Source: Euptelea pleiosperma
Taxonomy: Eukaryota; Streptophyta; Magnoliopsida; Ranunculales; Eupteleaceae
Length of the DNA stretch: 64,000 nucleotides
Direction of reading: 5' to 3'
NCBI GenBank assembly: GCA_035048495.1
Contig: CM068543.1
Location: forward strand, 23,239,751-23,303,750
The notes under the pieces were generated by a model that was not told where the DNA came from, did not search any database, and worked only from the letters and a program-made list of their open reading frames with translations. This document shows positions 44,965 through 54,120 of this stretch, piece by piece. A program made the translations under genes and the position numbers. How positions within the stretch are numbered: the stretch's first letter is position 1; each line of letters starts with the position of its first letter.

Positions 44965-45220
44965 AGTAGTTATCAAATTTTTTTGCTTTACCCCCCTTAC
45001 TTTATTGATGCAATTTGCATCTCACCCAATGTTTTTAAAATATTTGTGTCTCACCCTTTGACCATGGTCAACGTCGTTGACCATAGACGGTCTCCAGATG
45101 GACATCCTAATATTTTTTAAATGACTATAATGACCTTGGGTGAGACGCAAATATTTTAAAAACATTGGGTGTGATGCAAATTGCATCAATAAAGTAAGTG
45201 GGTAAAGCAAAAAATCTTTT
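44965..45220. mobile_element. GCTTTACCCCCCTTACTT foldback MITE, copy 1
   Basis: The arms GATGCAATTTGCATCTCACC...AATGTTTTTAAAATATTTG and the inverse (CAAATATTTTAAAAACATTG, GATGCAAATTGCATCAATAA, GGGTAAAGC) surround a core with TTGACCATGGTCAACG. About 250 bp, almost fully palindromic. Confidence 0.75.
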
Positions 45221-45304
45221 TTTTTTTGAGGATTGTGAGCTCAACCTTTTTTTGAGGATTGTGAACTATAAAAGGAACACACCTTCACAGGTTGTTAAGC
45301 ATGC

Positions 45305-45575
45305 TAATGTCCATTGATGAGGGACCCCAATATAAGCCACGTGGCACACTTTTAGAGGTCACTAACCGTATGGATGTTGGGCCCATCGCTAGGTGGAGCT
45401 ACATACCAAATATCAGCCTGATTTGTGATTTCAAACCATTGGATCTTTGTACCCCAAATAATGTTCAAATTTTATGGGTAAAATCAACACAAAAAATGAC
45501 TCTAATCTAATGCTTAAAAAGTAACAATCAAATTAATTTTTGGTCTGTAGGTCCACCTACGGTTGGGCCAAAAGT
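45305..45575. mobile_element. GAGTAAAACTT-family MITE
   Basis: Left arm AAGCCACGTGGCACACTTTT, CCGTATGGATGTTGGGCCCA; right arm TTGGTCTGTAGGTCCACCTA, GGTTGGGCC, then truncated. It lies between two copies of the foldback MITE. It carries CACGTG at 45338-45343. Confidence 0.55.
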
Positions 45576-45639
45576 GAATGAAGAAAGGTTTTGAGCTCGC
45601 GATGCTGGAAAAAAAAAAAAAATCCTCGACAAGAAAAAA

Positions 45640-45880
45640 GATTGTTTGCTTATCCCTGTTACTCTATTGATGCAATTTGCATCGCACACAATGTTTTTAA
45701 AATATTTGCATCTCACCCAAGGTCATTATAGTCATTTAAAAAATATTGGTATGTCCATCCGAAGACCGTCTATGGTCAGCGACGTTGACCATGGTTAAGG
45801 GGTGAGACGCTAATATTTTGAAAAACATTGGGTGAGATGCAAATTGCATCAATAAAGTAAGGGGGTAAAGCAAAAAAGCC
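45640..45880. mobile_element. GCTTTACCCCCCTTACTT foldback MITE, copy 2, inverted
   Basis: Same arms and core as 44965-45220 with the central asymmetric part reversed (ATGTCCATCCGAAGACCGTC here, GACGGTCTCCAGATGGACAT there). The arms stay near-perfect. Confidence 0.75.
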
Positions 45881-45891
45881 CATATTTTAAC

Positions 45892-46324
45892 TAAGGGCTT
45901 GTTTGGTAACGCACCGCGGCGGGCAAATAAAATATTTAGCCGCGCTAATATTCACCCGGTTGCGTTTGGCAGCCACTCGTCCTCGGTGAATATTTAGCCG
46001 GGCCCACTTATTTGCCCTCCTCGGCAAAAAAACAGAAAATCACTATTTTCAATAAAAATTAATTTTTTAATAAATAAAAAAGATAAAAATGAATTTTTTT
46101 CTATCCTTTGACATAATATGTGGTTCCCGCACTCGCCCAACTTATTTTTGACTTACTTCGATATGTGGGACCCACTCAAATTGAAAGAAAATGAAGTAAG
46201 CTGAAGTGAGCTAGCTCGTACACGTACCAAACATTGTTAAATACAAATATTTAGCCAAGATAATATTCGCCTGGCTAAATATTCGCCGTCGAACTCTTTT
46301 TCTCACGTACCAAACAGACCCTTA
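45892..46324. mobile_element. MITE with AGGGCTTGTTTGGTA ends
   Basis: It starts AGGGCTTGTTTGGTAACG and ends CGTACCAAACAGACCCT, with TA on both sides (45892-45893 and 46323-46324), consistent with a TA target as in Tc1/mariner-type elements. The interior has matching TATTTAGCCG and CGGCTAAATATTC phrases. Non-coding. Confidence 0.65.
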
Positions 46325-46807
46325 ATTCCATTTTTATGATTTCATTCTTTCTTTTTGATTACGAAACTGCAACGCAACTTAGTCAGGACTCCACTCCAAA
46401 AAGTAGGAGGTTATGAGTTCAACTCTCCTTGGGGCTACCCCGTTGAAAGAGTAGGGTAATAAAGTGGCTCAGTCAACATTAACTCTCCCAATACACTCCG
46501 GCACGTGTGGAAGGGATGACTATCATGCCCCGGGGAATTAGTTGGGTGCTCTAAGAGGCCCGAATACCTACGGTTTCAAAAAAAAATTTGCTACGCAACT
46601 GTCCTTAATGTAAGGATATAACATAGATTAGTTCAATTTAAAATGCAAATTAGATTGGGACTGGATCGGCAGTTCGATAATTAGATCTCTACAGTAGTAA
46701 TGCCAACAAACCAATTTGTAATTTTCATCGGTAATTTGTAATCTTAAATATAATCAGGAACAATTATACTAAAACATTCATCATGGTGATTGTGTTTCGA
46801 CCATGAT
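46325..46807. other. 3' flank of RING-H2 copy 3
   Basis: 46370-46580 has no recognised content. From 46600 the phrases match the 3' flanks of copies 1 and 2 (AACATAGATTAGTTCAAT, CATCATGGTGATTGTG). This is presumably the 3' UTR region. Confidence 0.5.
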
Positions 46808-47254
46808 TTACCTTAGCCACCAGTTACATCGATCATCGGACGAACGAGATGAAGCAAACATAAAAATCAACTCTTCCGCAAGCTCCAATTTCTGTCCAAG
46901 CTTGGCAACCATTCTCCGCGGTAACACCGGACCCCGGCAAAGGGGACATGTAGAATGTTGATGTCCAATCCATCTATCTAAGCAAATTTTGTGAAATAGA
47001 TGGTCACATCTCAGCTCTCTAATCTCTTCTCCTTCTTCAATACTACACAAGCACACAGCACATTGTGCTTGTTTTTCGGACTCTCGCGTGCGCTTGAAGT
47101 GGCGTACGCCAAGTTCTTGGCTGTTTTTCGGGATGTCACGATTTATCGATCGTGTTGCGGATCGATAAACGAACGTTGATAAGAGAATTAAGCAAATGCA
47201 TGGGATGATAAGGTGAAAGAGGGGTAGAAATGCTAGAACTGCTGGGATACCCAT
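46808..47254 (-). CDS. Membrane-anchored RING-H2 E3 ligase-like protein, copy 3
   Basis: 148 residues from MGIPAVLAF at 47254; the open frame extends upstream to 47428 but that part is not shared with the paralogues. One hydrophobic anchor (residues about 5-30). RING-H2 ligands C65, C68, C83, H85, H88, C91, C103 and C106, with LDRW after C91. A basic RR after the RING and the FMFASSRSS...CNWWLR tail are identical to the other copies. The position of the anchor suggests the RING faces the cytosol; this is inference. Target unknown. Confidence 0.87.
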   Translation of the reverse strand: MGIPAVLAFLPLFHLIIPCICLILLSTFVYRSATRSINRDIPKNSQELGVRHFKRTRESEKQAQCAVCLCSIEEGEEIRELRCDHLFHKICLDRWIGHQHSTCPLCRGPVLPRRMVAKLGQKLELAEELIFMFASSRSSDDRCNWWLR

Positions 47255-47298
47255 ATTTTTGTACATTTCACAAGGAGAACTTGCAATTTGCAAGTGGG

Positions 47299-47305
47299 TT
47301 TTATA
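47299..47305 (-). promoter_or_regulatory. TATA box of RING-H2 copy 3
   Basis: TATAAAA on the minus strand, 44 bases upstream of the ATG at 47254. Confidence 0.6.
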
Positions 47306-47514
47306 GAGAGCAGTGAGTAGCTGAAAGGAGATGTTGCTTTTGTTTAATGACGTTATGAGGAGATTTTTTAGACTTATTCCCCGCAGAGGGGGGTGTGATA
47401 AACACATTGATAGTGACCAGCGTGTCAAGTAAATTATTTTTATTAGGATGATACTGGAGTCGAGTGTTCAAACCATTGGATGTTCTTTGAGATTCGTGTG
47501 GTAAATTGGTGGAC

Positions 47515-47800
47515 GAGTAAAACTTGCCTGACTACCGATGGTCTGGTGGCTACATGACCATCGGTGCAGTTCTCGGCACCACGTGGATCTTTTACTGATT
47601 GAGAACTGCAGCCTGACCAAACACGTACCCATGTGAATTTTTGTGCGATTTTTTTTAATGCAAAAGCAAAAAAGACTTCGGCGTACGTGCCAATCATTCC
47701 GTAGTGTTTCGTCCGTTCGAGATACACGTGCCGACTGCCGAGCACTGCACCGATGGTCAGGTAGCTTACCAGACCATCGGTGGTCAGGCAAGTTTTACTC
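47515..47800. mobile_element. GAGTAAAACTTGCCTGAC MITE upstream of RING-H2 copy 3
   Basis: It begins GAGTAAAACTTGCCTGAC and ends GGTCAGGCAAGTTTTACTC. Subterminal phrases (ACCGATGGTCTGGT and the inverse ACCAGACCATCGGT) also pair. It is 286 bp and lies about 210 bp upstream of the TATA box of copy 3. It shares its terminal 11 bp with the longer GAGTAAAACTT family, but the inner arms differ; it matches the arms of the element at 35090. Confidence 0.75.
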
Positions 47801-48185
47801 ATCGTTGGACTTACTCTCCAACCTATATACTGAAAATCAGCCTGATAAGCGATTTCTCAAATTTCACGGTAAAAAAAAATAATCCAGTGAAAACTTACTC
47901 CAATCATCAGACGCTTAGAAATCACTAATCATGCTATTTTTAGTCTGTAGCTTGTAGGTCGACGTAGGGTTGGGCCAAGCATCCATACGTCAGCAATCTC
48001 CAAGAATATTCCACGTGGCTTTTCTGTGGTCCGTCATCCGTCAGCAAAGTTGTACTCATCCGTTAGCTGTCTTGTTCAAAACATTTGGTTCTCCGAAATT
48101 TGTACGATTCACGTGAATGGTGAAATACACGAGAATTGCTTCTGGACAAAAGCTCCAATGATACTTACGGGTATCCGTTTCAAAA
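47801..48185. repeat. Partial MITE and duplicated flank
   Basis: 47830-48035 is a partial GAGTAAAACTT-family copy (TGAAAATCAGCCTGATAAGC, GCATCCATACGTCAGC, CCACGTGGCTTT). 48060-48120 repeats the flank seen at 27850 and 51800 (ACATTTGGTTCTCCGAAATT). Confidence 0.5.
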
Positions 48186-48189
48186 GTTT

Positions 48190-48492
48190 GATACATACTT
48201 CCCTTAGAAAAACATACATGTAGCACATGCTTTGGGGCCCACTGATAACATGAATGTTTGCCCCACCCCTTGATGGACCTACGCAAAAATCAATCTGATC
48301 TAGCAGTTGATTTAAGCATTTTTTCAACATGGGCTTCGTAAACAAGCCTATGATGGTTTTAAACCCATAATGAAAAATGCTCAAATTCAACGTCTAGCAG
48401 GCTGATTTTTGGTGTGTTGGTCCATCAAGAAAGGGGCCAAACATTCATGGGTCCATCAGGTCAAAGTATGCCACGTGTCATTGTGGGAAGGC
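48190..48492. mobile_element. TTTAGGGCCCACTG-type MITE
   Basis: Left arm TTTGGGGCCCACTGATAACA, CATGAATGTTTGCCCCACC; right arm GGGGCCAAACATTCATGGG, GCCACGTGTCATTGTGGGAA. Same layout as 27985-28333. Confidence 0.65.
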
Positions 48493-50145
48493 TTCTATAT
48501 AAAAGATTTCTTGTAAGATATAGATATAATGCAGGAAAGTTTAAGTTGTAGCTCTCTCTCACTCTGGTGATGGGCGACGTGGTGGTCAGCCGGCCACGAG
48601 ACTCCGGTATGTTGGTCAATGGTCGATTTGGGGCTGACTGTTCACTATAGCCGTTTGATTTGGGGATAAGGGTTTTAGCCCAAACCCTTGTTCTAAGGTT
48701 GAAGAAAGGGATAATTTTGTCATTTAAAAAAATTTATAGTCAAACTGAGTATCAATGACGGTCGGTGGCAGCCGAGTCATAGAGTATGTCAGCTTTTTAA
48801 AATTGTGTGTGTGTGTGTAGGGGTGGGGGTATATAAAAAATCTCTTATTTTATTTTTTCTGGTGGATAGTGTTTTGCCTATCAATTGATGTCTTCACCGA
48901 CCATTCGACTTTTCTTTCCTCCCGTTTGGGACTTATTGTCATTTTAGCAACAAAGGGACCCACTTCTCCCATAGGTTCATTTAATTATTTAAATGACAAA
49001 AGGCCATGTACCTTTTCTCATAGATTTTTTTAGCTAATCCCTAGTCCACCCAATATTTTTTTTTGACATGCACTCTGCACTCCCAATCGAAGTGAAAAAG
49101 GCTCTAAGTTCATGGGTTGAAGCTTTGCAAGAAGATTAGGCGTTACAAAGTTAATATTCAATTTGACTCTAAGCTCGTGGTCTCTTAAATCACTAAACCC
49201 GTTCTCATTCCTTAGCATTTGAAGCAATGGTGGCGAAAATTCTTGGACATTCTTAAAGAGTTTGATTATTCCATCAATTACATCTATAGAGAATCGAATG
49301 CGGCCGTTGTGGATTATACGGCCCTTCGAGGAATTCAAAGACTTAGTTCCTACCTGGCTCACCGGTTTTATCCATCTGGATAAGATCTGTACTCCCTACA
49401 TTAGAGCTTAGGCTTGCCCCTCCTTGTATCCTCTGCTAGGAGAGTGGCAACGTACGTACGGTCAATGGAAGAGGAGAGAAGGAAGAGAGGTGAGTAAATA
49501 AAAGGTTAAGGGCTGCAACTTGGGTGGACTCAATATAGGGATTGGACAAACATCCATAAGGTCAGAGTCCTCTAAGAGTATGCCACGTGGTTCCTATTGC
49601 ACCCTGTCATCGGCTTTGATGACAGGACCCTGTCATCAAAGTCTTACTCATGATATATGGCCATCGATCAAAATGATTCGAAAGGCAAAGGCATGGGAAT
49701 CTGAAGAGCTTTGGTAGAGGTTGTCAAGCAAACATATTTTTTATTGGCAAATTAAAGAATTTCCTTTGATTTGGGCAACTTCAGCCCCAAGCTAAGGTTG
49801 GGGTCTTGGACTCCTGGCTATAACAATTTGTATATGGGAATGCATGCGATAGTCCTATTACTGTGTCACACTTGTTTAACAATTGATTGATGATCCTACC
49901 TATTAAATCATCTCTAATTTTTCTAGATCACCAGAATATCAGAAGCATTTGTCCCTATTCATTTTGGGTCCCACTGCCTTATTTATGTGACAGGTGTAAC
50001 AAGTGAAGGATGCCAACGGCATCCAAGGATATGTTGATTGCTACGTAATCCTTGCATTATAATTAGACAATTAAGGTGTGGTGAGAGTAAATCAGGAACA
50101 TTTATACTAAAACATTCATCACGGTGATTGTGCTTCAACCATGAT
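48493..50145. other. Non-coding between units, and 3' flank of RING-H2 copy 4
   Basis: A TG microsatellite lies near 48806. 48855-48990 repeats the GTGTTTTGCCTATCAATTG stretch seen at 28440 and 38340. 49535-49655 is a partial GAGTAAAACTT-family copy. 49925-50000 contains the empty site for the hAT MITE. From 50090 on it matches the 3' flank of the other RING genes. The minus-strand frame at 49030-49362 shows no domain. Confidence 0.45.
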
Positions 50146-50592
50146 TTACCTTAGCCACCAGTTACATCGATCATCCGAAGAACGAGATGAAGCGAACATA
50201 AAAATCAGCTCTTCTACAAACTCCAGTTTCTGTCCAAGCTTGGCAACCATTCTCCGCGGTACTACCGGTCCCCGGCAAATGGGACATGTAGAATGTTGAT
50301 ATCCAACCCATCTATCTAAGCAAACTTTGTGAAATAGATGGTCACATCTCAGCTTTCTGATCTCTTCTCCTTCTATAATATCACACAAGCACACAGCACA
50401 TTGTGCTTGCTTTTCGGACTCTGGAGTGCGCTTGAAGTGGTGTACACCAAGTTCTTGGTTGTTTTTCGGGATGTCACGATTTATCGATCGTGTTGTCGAT
50501 CGATAAACGAACATTGATAAGAGAGTTATGCAAATGCATAGGATGATAAGGTGAAAGAGGGGTAGAAATGCTAGAACTGATGGGATACCCAT
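50146..50592 (-). CDS. Membrane-anchored RING-H2 E3 ligase-like protein, copy 4
   Basis: 148 residues from MGIPSVLAF. The anchor (residues about 5-30, LPLFHLIILCICITLLSMFV) is the most regular of the four. RING-H2 ligands are C65, C68, C83, H85, H88, C91, C103 and C106; CPIC replaces CPLC. The tail is unchanged. All four copies share start, anchor, RING and tail, so they form one recent family. The start at 50592 is fixed by the conserved MGIP and the TATA box 39 bases upstream. Confidence 0.87.
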   Translation of the reverse strand: MGIPSVLAFLPLFHLIILCICITLLSMFVYRSTTRSINRDIPKNNQELGVHHFKRTPESEKQAQCAVCLCDIIEGEEIRKLRCDHLFHKVCLDRWVGYQHSTCPICRGPVVPRRMVAKLGQKLEFVEELIFMFASSRSSDDRCNWWLR

Positions 50593-50630
50593 ATTTTGTA
50601 CATCTCATGGAGAGAACTCTTGCAACTGGG

Positions 50631-50637
50631 TTTTATA
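50631..50637 (-). promoter_or_regulatory. TATA box of RING-H2 copy 4
   Basis: TATAAAA on the minus strand within CCTTTATAAAACCCAG, 39 bases upstream of the ATG. Confidence 0.62.
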
Positions 50638-50665
50638 AAGGTGGCGATGAGGAGCTGAAGAGCAG

Positions 50666-50821
50666 GAGTAAAACTTTAATGACAGGGAGCAACATGAGCC
50701 ACGTGGTACATTCTTAGAGGTCCAACTTGGGATTGGCCAAACATCCATACGGTCAGAGTCCTCTAAGAGTGTACCACGTGGCTCATATTCATGACAAGGC
50801 CCTGTCATCAAAGTTTTACTC
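50666..50821. mobile_element. 156-bp palindromic MITE 28 bp upstream of the TATA box of RING-H2 copy 4
   Basis: It begins GAGTAAAACTTTAATGACAG and ends CTGTCATCAAAGTTTTACTC. The arms include CCACGTGG on both sides, giving CACGTG at 50700-50705 and 50775-50780. This is a core-less version of the GAGTAAAACTT family. The four bases CACGTG form a G-box/ABRE-type core that plant bZIP and bHLH factors bind, so the insertion could add regulatory sites to copy 4. Confidence 0.75.
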
Positions 50822-52138
50822 GAAGAGCAGATGTTAGTTTTCATTTAATGACGTCAAGATAAGATTTTTCTGAGACATGTTTCCCGCAAGGACGAGGCTG
50901 TGATAAACGCGTTTATAGAGGCTAACGTGTAAGTAAAGCATTTTGTACAGGGGCGGCAGGTACATTGCATGTGAGTGATTGTAGGGACCACAGCATGAGC
51001 CACATGGCACACTCTTGGATATATACCACTGACTGTATGGATGTTTGGCTCATCCCTAACTGGACTTACGTACCAAATTAATTCAATCTGATTAGTAATA
51101 TTTTATTTTATATCCGTTGGATTAGAGTCTTTTCCATGTTTTATTTTAACTATCGATTTCGAGCATTATTTGGGGTACTCAGATCTAAAGATTTGAAATC
51201 GTTAATCAATAGAGTCCATTGTCTCTTCGAAGGTGCGCGTCTTAGTGTGACCTAAACACTTGTTATTTGACCAAAACGCAGCGCGCAGCAAAGATGCGTT
51301 ATCACTCCTTGGTAAACAATTAGGAGTAGAACTTTGCTGACAGAGGTCTGTGTGGCAGGCGTTTAGAGAGCATATATATTGAACATACAGGTGCTTAGTG
51401 ATTTCTCAAATTCCAAGGTAAAAAACCCAGGAAAACGGCTCCAATCCAACGCTTACATCAATACGGTCAGCGATCTCTAAGAGTATGCCACCAGGGCCGT
51501 CTCGATGGAAGTTGAGGCCTAAGGCGAAAACTCAATATGAGGCATTTTTTATAATTAATATATTAATATATATGGTATTAATTAAAAATTTTAAGTTAAT
51601 TATATAGTAGAAAATCTTATTTAACAACTATTCACGATAACCAAAAGCTATGAAAAAAAATTTAGATGCAGTGGACTCCCGCAGAGGACTCTTGTAGCCC
51701 TACTTAGATCATGCATCCAAGTGCTTTTTGTAATGTACACATGTGCTTTTGCTTTGAGGTGTATGGTGCAATCCGTTGTGACAGAAGTTCTACTCGTTCG
51801 CCGCCTTGTTCAAAACATGTGGTTTTCCGAAATTCAGAATTCCATGTGTACGATTCACGTGCTTGGTGAAATACACATGTACACTTGAGAGAAAACATTC
51901 GCTGGTCCGTCCCCCACCCAAAATGTCAGACACGTACGTCAATCCCTTAACCCAACCAGCGTTAAGGCCCTGGTTAGTGGTTAACAAGGGATACTTGTCA
52001 TACATTTTGGGAGGGGGACATCAAAGTTGGAAGTCCTCCGGGGCCATCGAATTTTTTCTCTACACTTGAATTGGTTCTCGATAAAAGATTCGAGATATGG
52101 AGCTGATCTTTGATACGACGGATATCGGTTTCAAAAGT
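50822..52138. repeat. Right flank of the copy 4 unit with partial MITEs
   Basis: 50870-50945 and 51790-51860 match the flanks at 27560-27910 (TAAACGCGTTTATAGAGGC, AACATGTGGTTTTCCGAAAT). 50990-51210 is a partial GAGTAAAACTT-family copy. 51305-51490 is another. No gene. Confidence 0.5.
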
Positions 52139-52500
52139 TTGATACATACTTTCCTTAGAATGACATGTGGCACATTCCTTAGGGTTCACTGACAACATGG
52201 TGTTTGCCCTACCCCTTAAAAGACATATACATGAAAAATTAATTTGCTTAGTGATTTCTGGCCGTTGATTTAAGCATTTTTTTCAACATGGGTTTCATAA
52301 ACAGTTCTGAATGGGTTTTAAGCCCATGATGAAAAATGCTAGATCCAATTTAACATCTATGAATCACCAATTAGGCTGATTTTTTGGTGTATTGATGTAT
52401 ATGCTGCAATATGTATGTGCTTACATGGATGCCAAATGAAAAGCTTAGAGCGACATAGAATACCTAAAGGTAGGGCAACGATGCTTAGTGAGGACATTGC
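52139..52500. mobile_element. Truncated TTTAGGGCCCACTG-type MITE joined to unit-1 sequence
   Basis: The left arm and core to about 52392 are those of 48190, but the right arm is missing. From 52395 the sequence matches 24945-25030 (TATGTGCTTACATGGATGCC, AATACCTAAAGGTAGGGCAA). The junction suggests a deletion or recombination between repeats. Confidence 0.5.
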
Positions 52501-53400
52501 TGAAGTTGAACATGTCGATCATGCTCGTAGATCAACAAAACATTGTGTAAAGCTAGCATTACTAATTAAGTGCTCAAACTCACACATATTGGTTCTACAT
52601 CAATTAACAACTTCATACCACTTGAATGCTTTTAACGAGAATTACCATAAAAGCCGTAGTTATGAGCACGTTGGTCGTCTCTGACCGTAGAAATTTTTTC
52701 GCCTAAATTAGTCGTCCTTTATTGCTTGGTGGACACATGCGTTTCTTTCGTCAGATATGTTGTATGAATCGTAAAGTTTATACCGATTCTACCCTTCTGA
52801 ACCATCTGACGTTGCTGACGACAGGACGGTCCATCTATCAACACCTCATCGACGACGCTATAAAATGAATGAAATATAAAAAAAGTTGAAGTTCGTCTGG
52901 AGAAATTTTTTAGAAGAGGAAGGGGACACAGATGAATTGGAAGAACCCTCTGGAGATAAAAGAATATGAGAATCCCGCTCTATCTCAATGTTTGGTCGGA
53001 GGTTGAAGGATAGAATCAGAAGAAAAACTCTCTCTCCATCTCATTGTTTGGTTGGAGGATAAATTGAAGCAAGTGATTGATTAAGGTAAGTAGGTTTTGA
53101 AGAATGTTTGGGGGTTTATAGTTTAGATGGGGATTTTGTATTTACGTTGGGGGTTTAGGATTTAGATTGGAATTTTGCAGTCACGTTTGGGGTTTAAATT
53201 TAAATGGGGGTTTTGTTGAAGAAGAAGAAAATGTAGATTTCGTTAGATTTAGATGGGGGTTTTGCATTCACTCAATTTTTTATCAAGATTTAATTTGAGT
53301 GGGTCTTTGGTTGTTTTTGTTCCATTTCATTTTAAATGAAGTTTGTTATTTGTTAATTATTTTGAAAGTAAGTGAAAGCGTTGAAACCAGATTTAGAAAA
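52501..53400. other. Left outer part of the PMD/MULE region
   Basis: No gene. A loose repeat GATGGGGGTTTTG occurs at about 53118, 53200 and 53252. A matching inverted end on the right (to 60180) was not clear to me. Confidence 0.4.
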
Positions 53401-53720
53401 CCATTTTCTTTCTTCTTGAACATTTTAATTAAAAGTAGTTTATCATGTATCACAACTAACATAGTTTACCACTAGTTGCATTTTTACAGTAAAACCATTG
53501 TAGGCAAAAAAGTTGTTTAACATGTATTATTAGTTGTTTAACATGTATCATTTTAGGCATAATTGGTTGTATTAGTACCATGTTCTCAAAAAAATTTACT
53601 AACCTGGTTTACGAGTGGTTGAATTGGTTACTATAGAATTATTTTCACTAAACTGGTTGAACCAGTACCATTTTCACCAAACCAATAACCTTCTAGAAAA
53701 ATTGGTTAAACCATACACCT
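53400..53720 (-). repeat. Left inverted flank of the PMD/MULE composite
   Basis: Read on the minus strand this gives GGTGAAAATGGTACTGGTTC, AACCAGTTTAGTGAAAATAA, TAACCAATTCAACCACTCG and ACCAATTATGCCTAAAATGA. The same order stands on the plus strand at 58977-59110. The two flanks are inverted around the PMD and transposase genes, as subterminal repeats of one element would be. Confidence 0.7.
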
Positions 53721-53754
53721 TAGCGGTTTCCCACAATCCTATTGTGGTCATATT

Positions 53755-53800
53755 TAAAAGGCAGGACTTCTTACATTAATATAAGAAGTCCTGCCTTTTA
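53755..53800. repeat. Perfect hairpin 1
   Basis: 19-bp arms (53755-53773 and 53782-53800; TAAAAGGCAGGACTTCTTA and its inverse) around an 8-base loop CATTAATA. Confidence 0.85.
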
Positions 53801-53985
53801 TTTGGTAAGTCTGATTTGTTAAAATAGCAGTATGTATACATTATTTTGAGAACAGTTTGTCATTGCCTTCTTACTTATTAGTTGATTGACTTAGATCAAA
53901 GTTGTACTCGGAATTTAATTTATTTAAAGTTTTGATTTTTGAGTCAATATGTTTCATGAAGTCTTAGAGGGCCCAATGTGACCCC

Positions 53986-54046
53986 AAATAAAAGGCAGGA
54001 CTTCTTGTCTCAGATAGACCTTGGTAAGAAGTCCTGCCTTTTATTT
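53986..54046. repeat. Perfect hairpin 2 with the same stem
   Basis: 21-bp arms (53986-54006 and 54026-54046, core AAGGCAGGACTTCTT) around a 19-base loop. The right arm and the right flank of hairpin 1 share TAAGAAGTCCTGCCTTTTA followed by TTTG. Two hairpins with one stem 230 bp apart suggest copies of a tiny foldback element. Confidence 0.85.
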
Positions 54047-54120
54047 GATAAATCAAAATTTTGAAAATGGTAGTTTTTCTACCTTTGTTGCAACAACAAC
54101 TTTTGTAATTTTATAAACAG

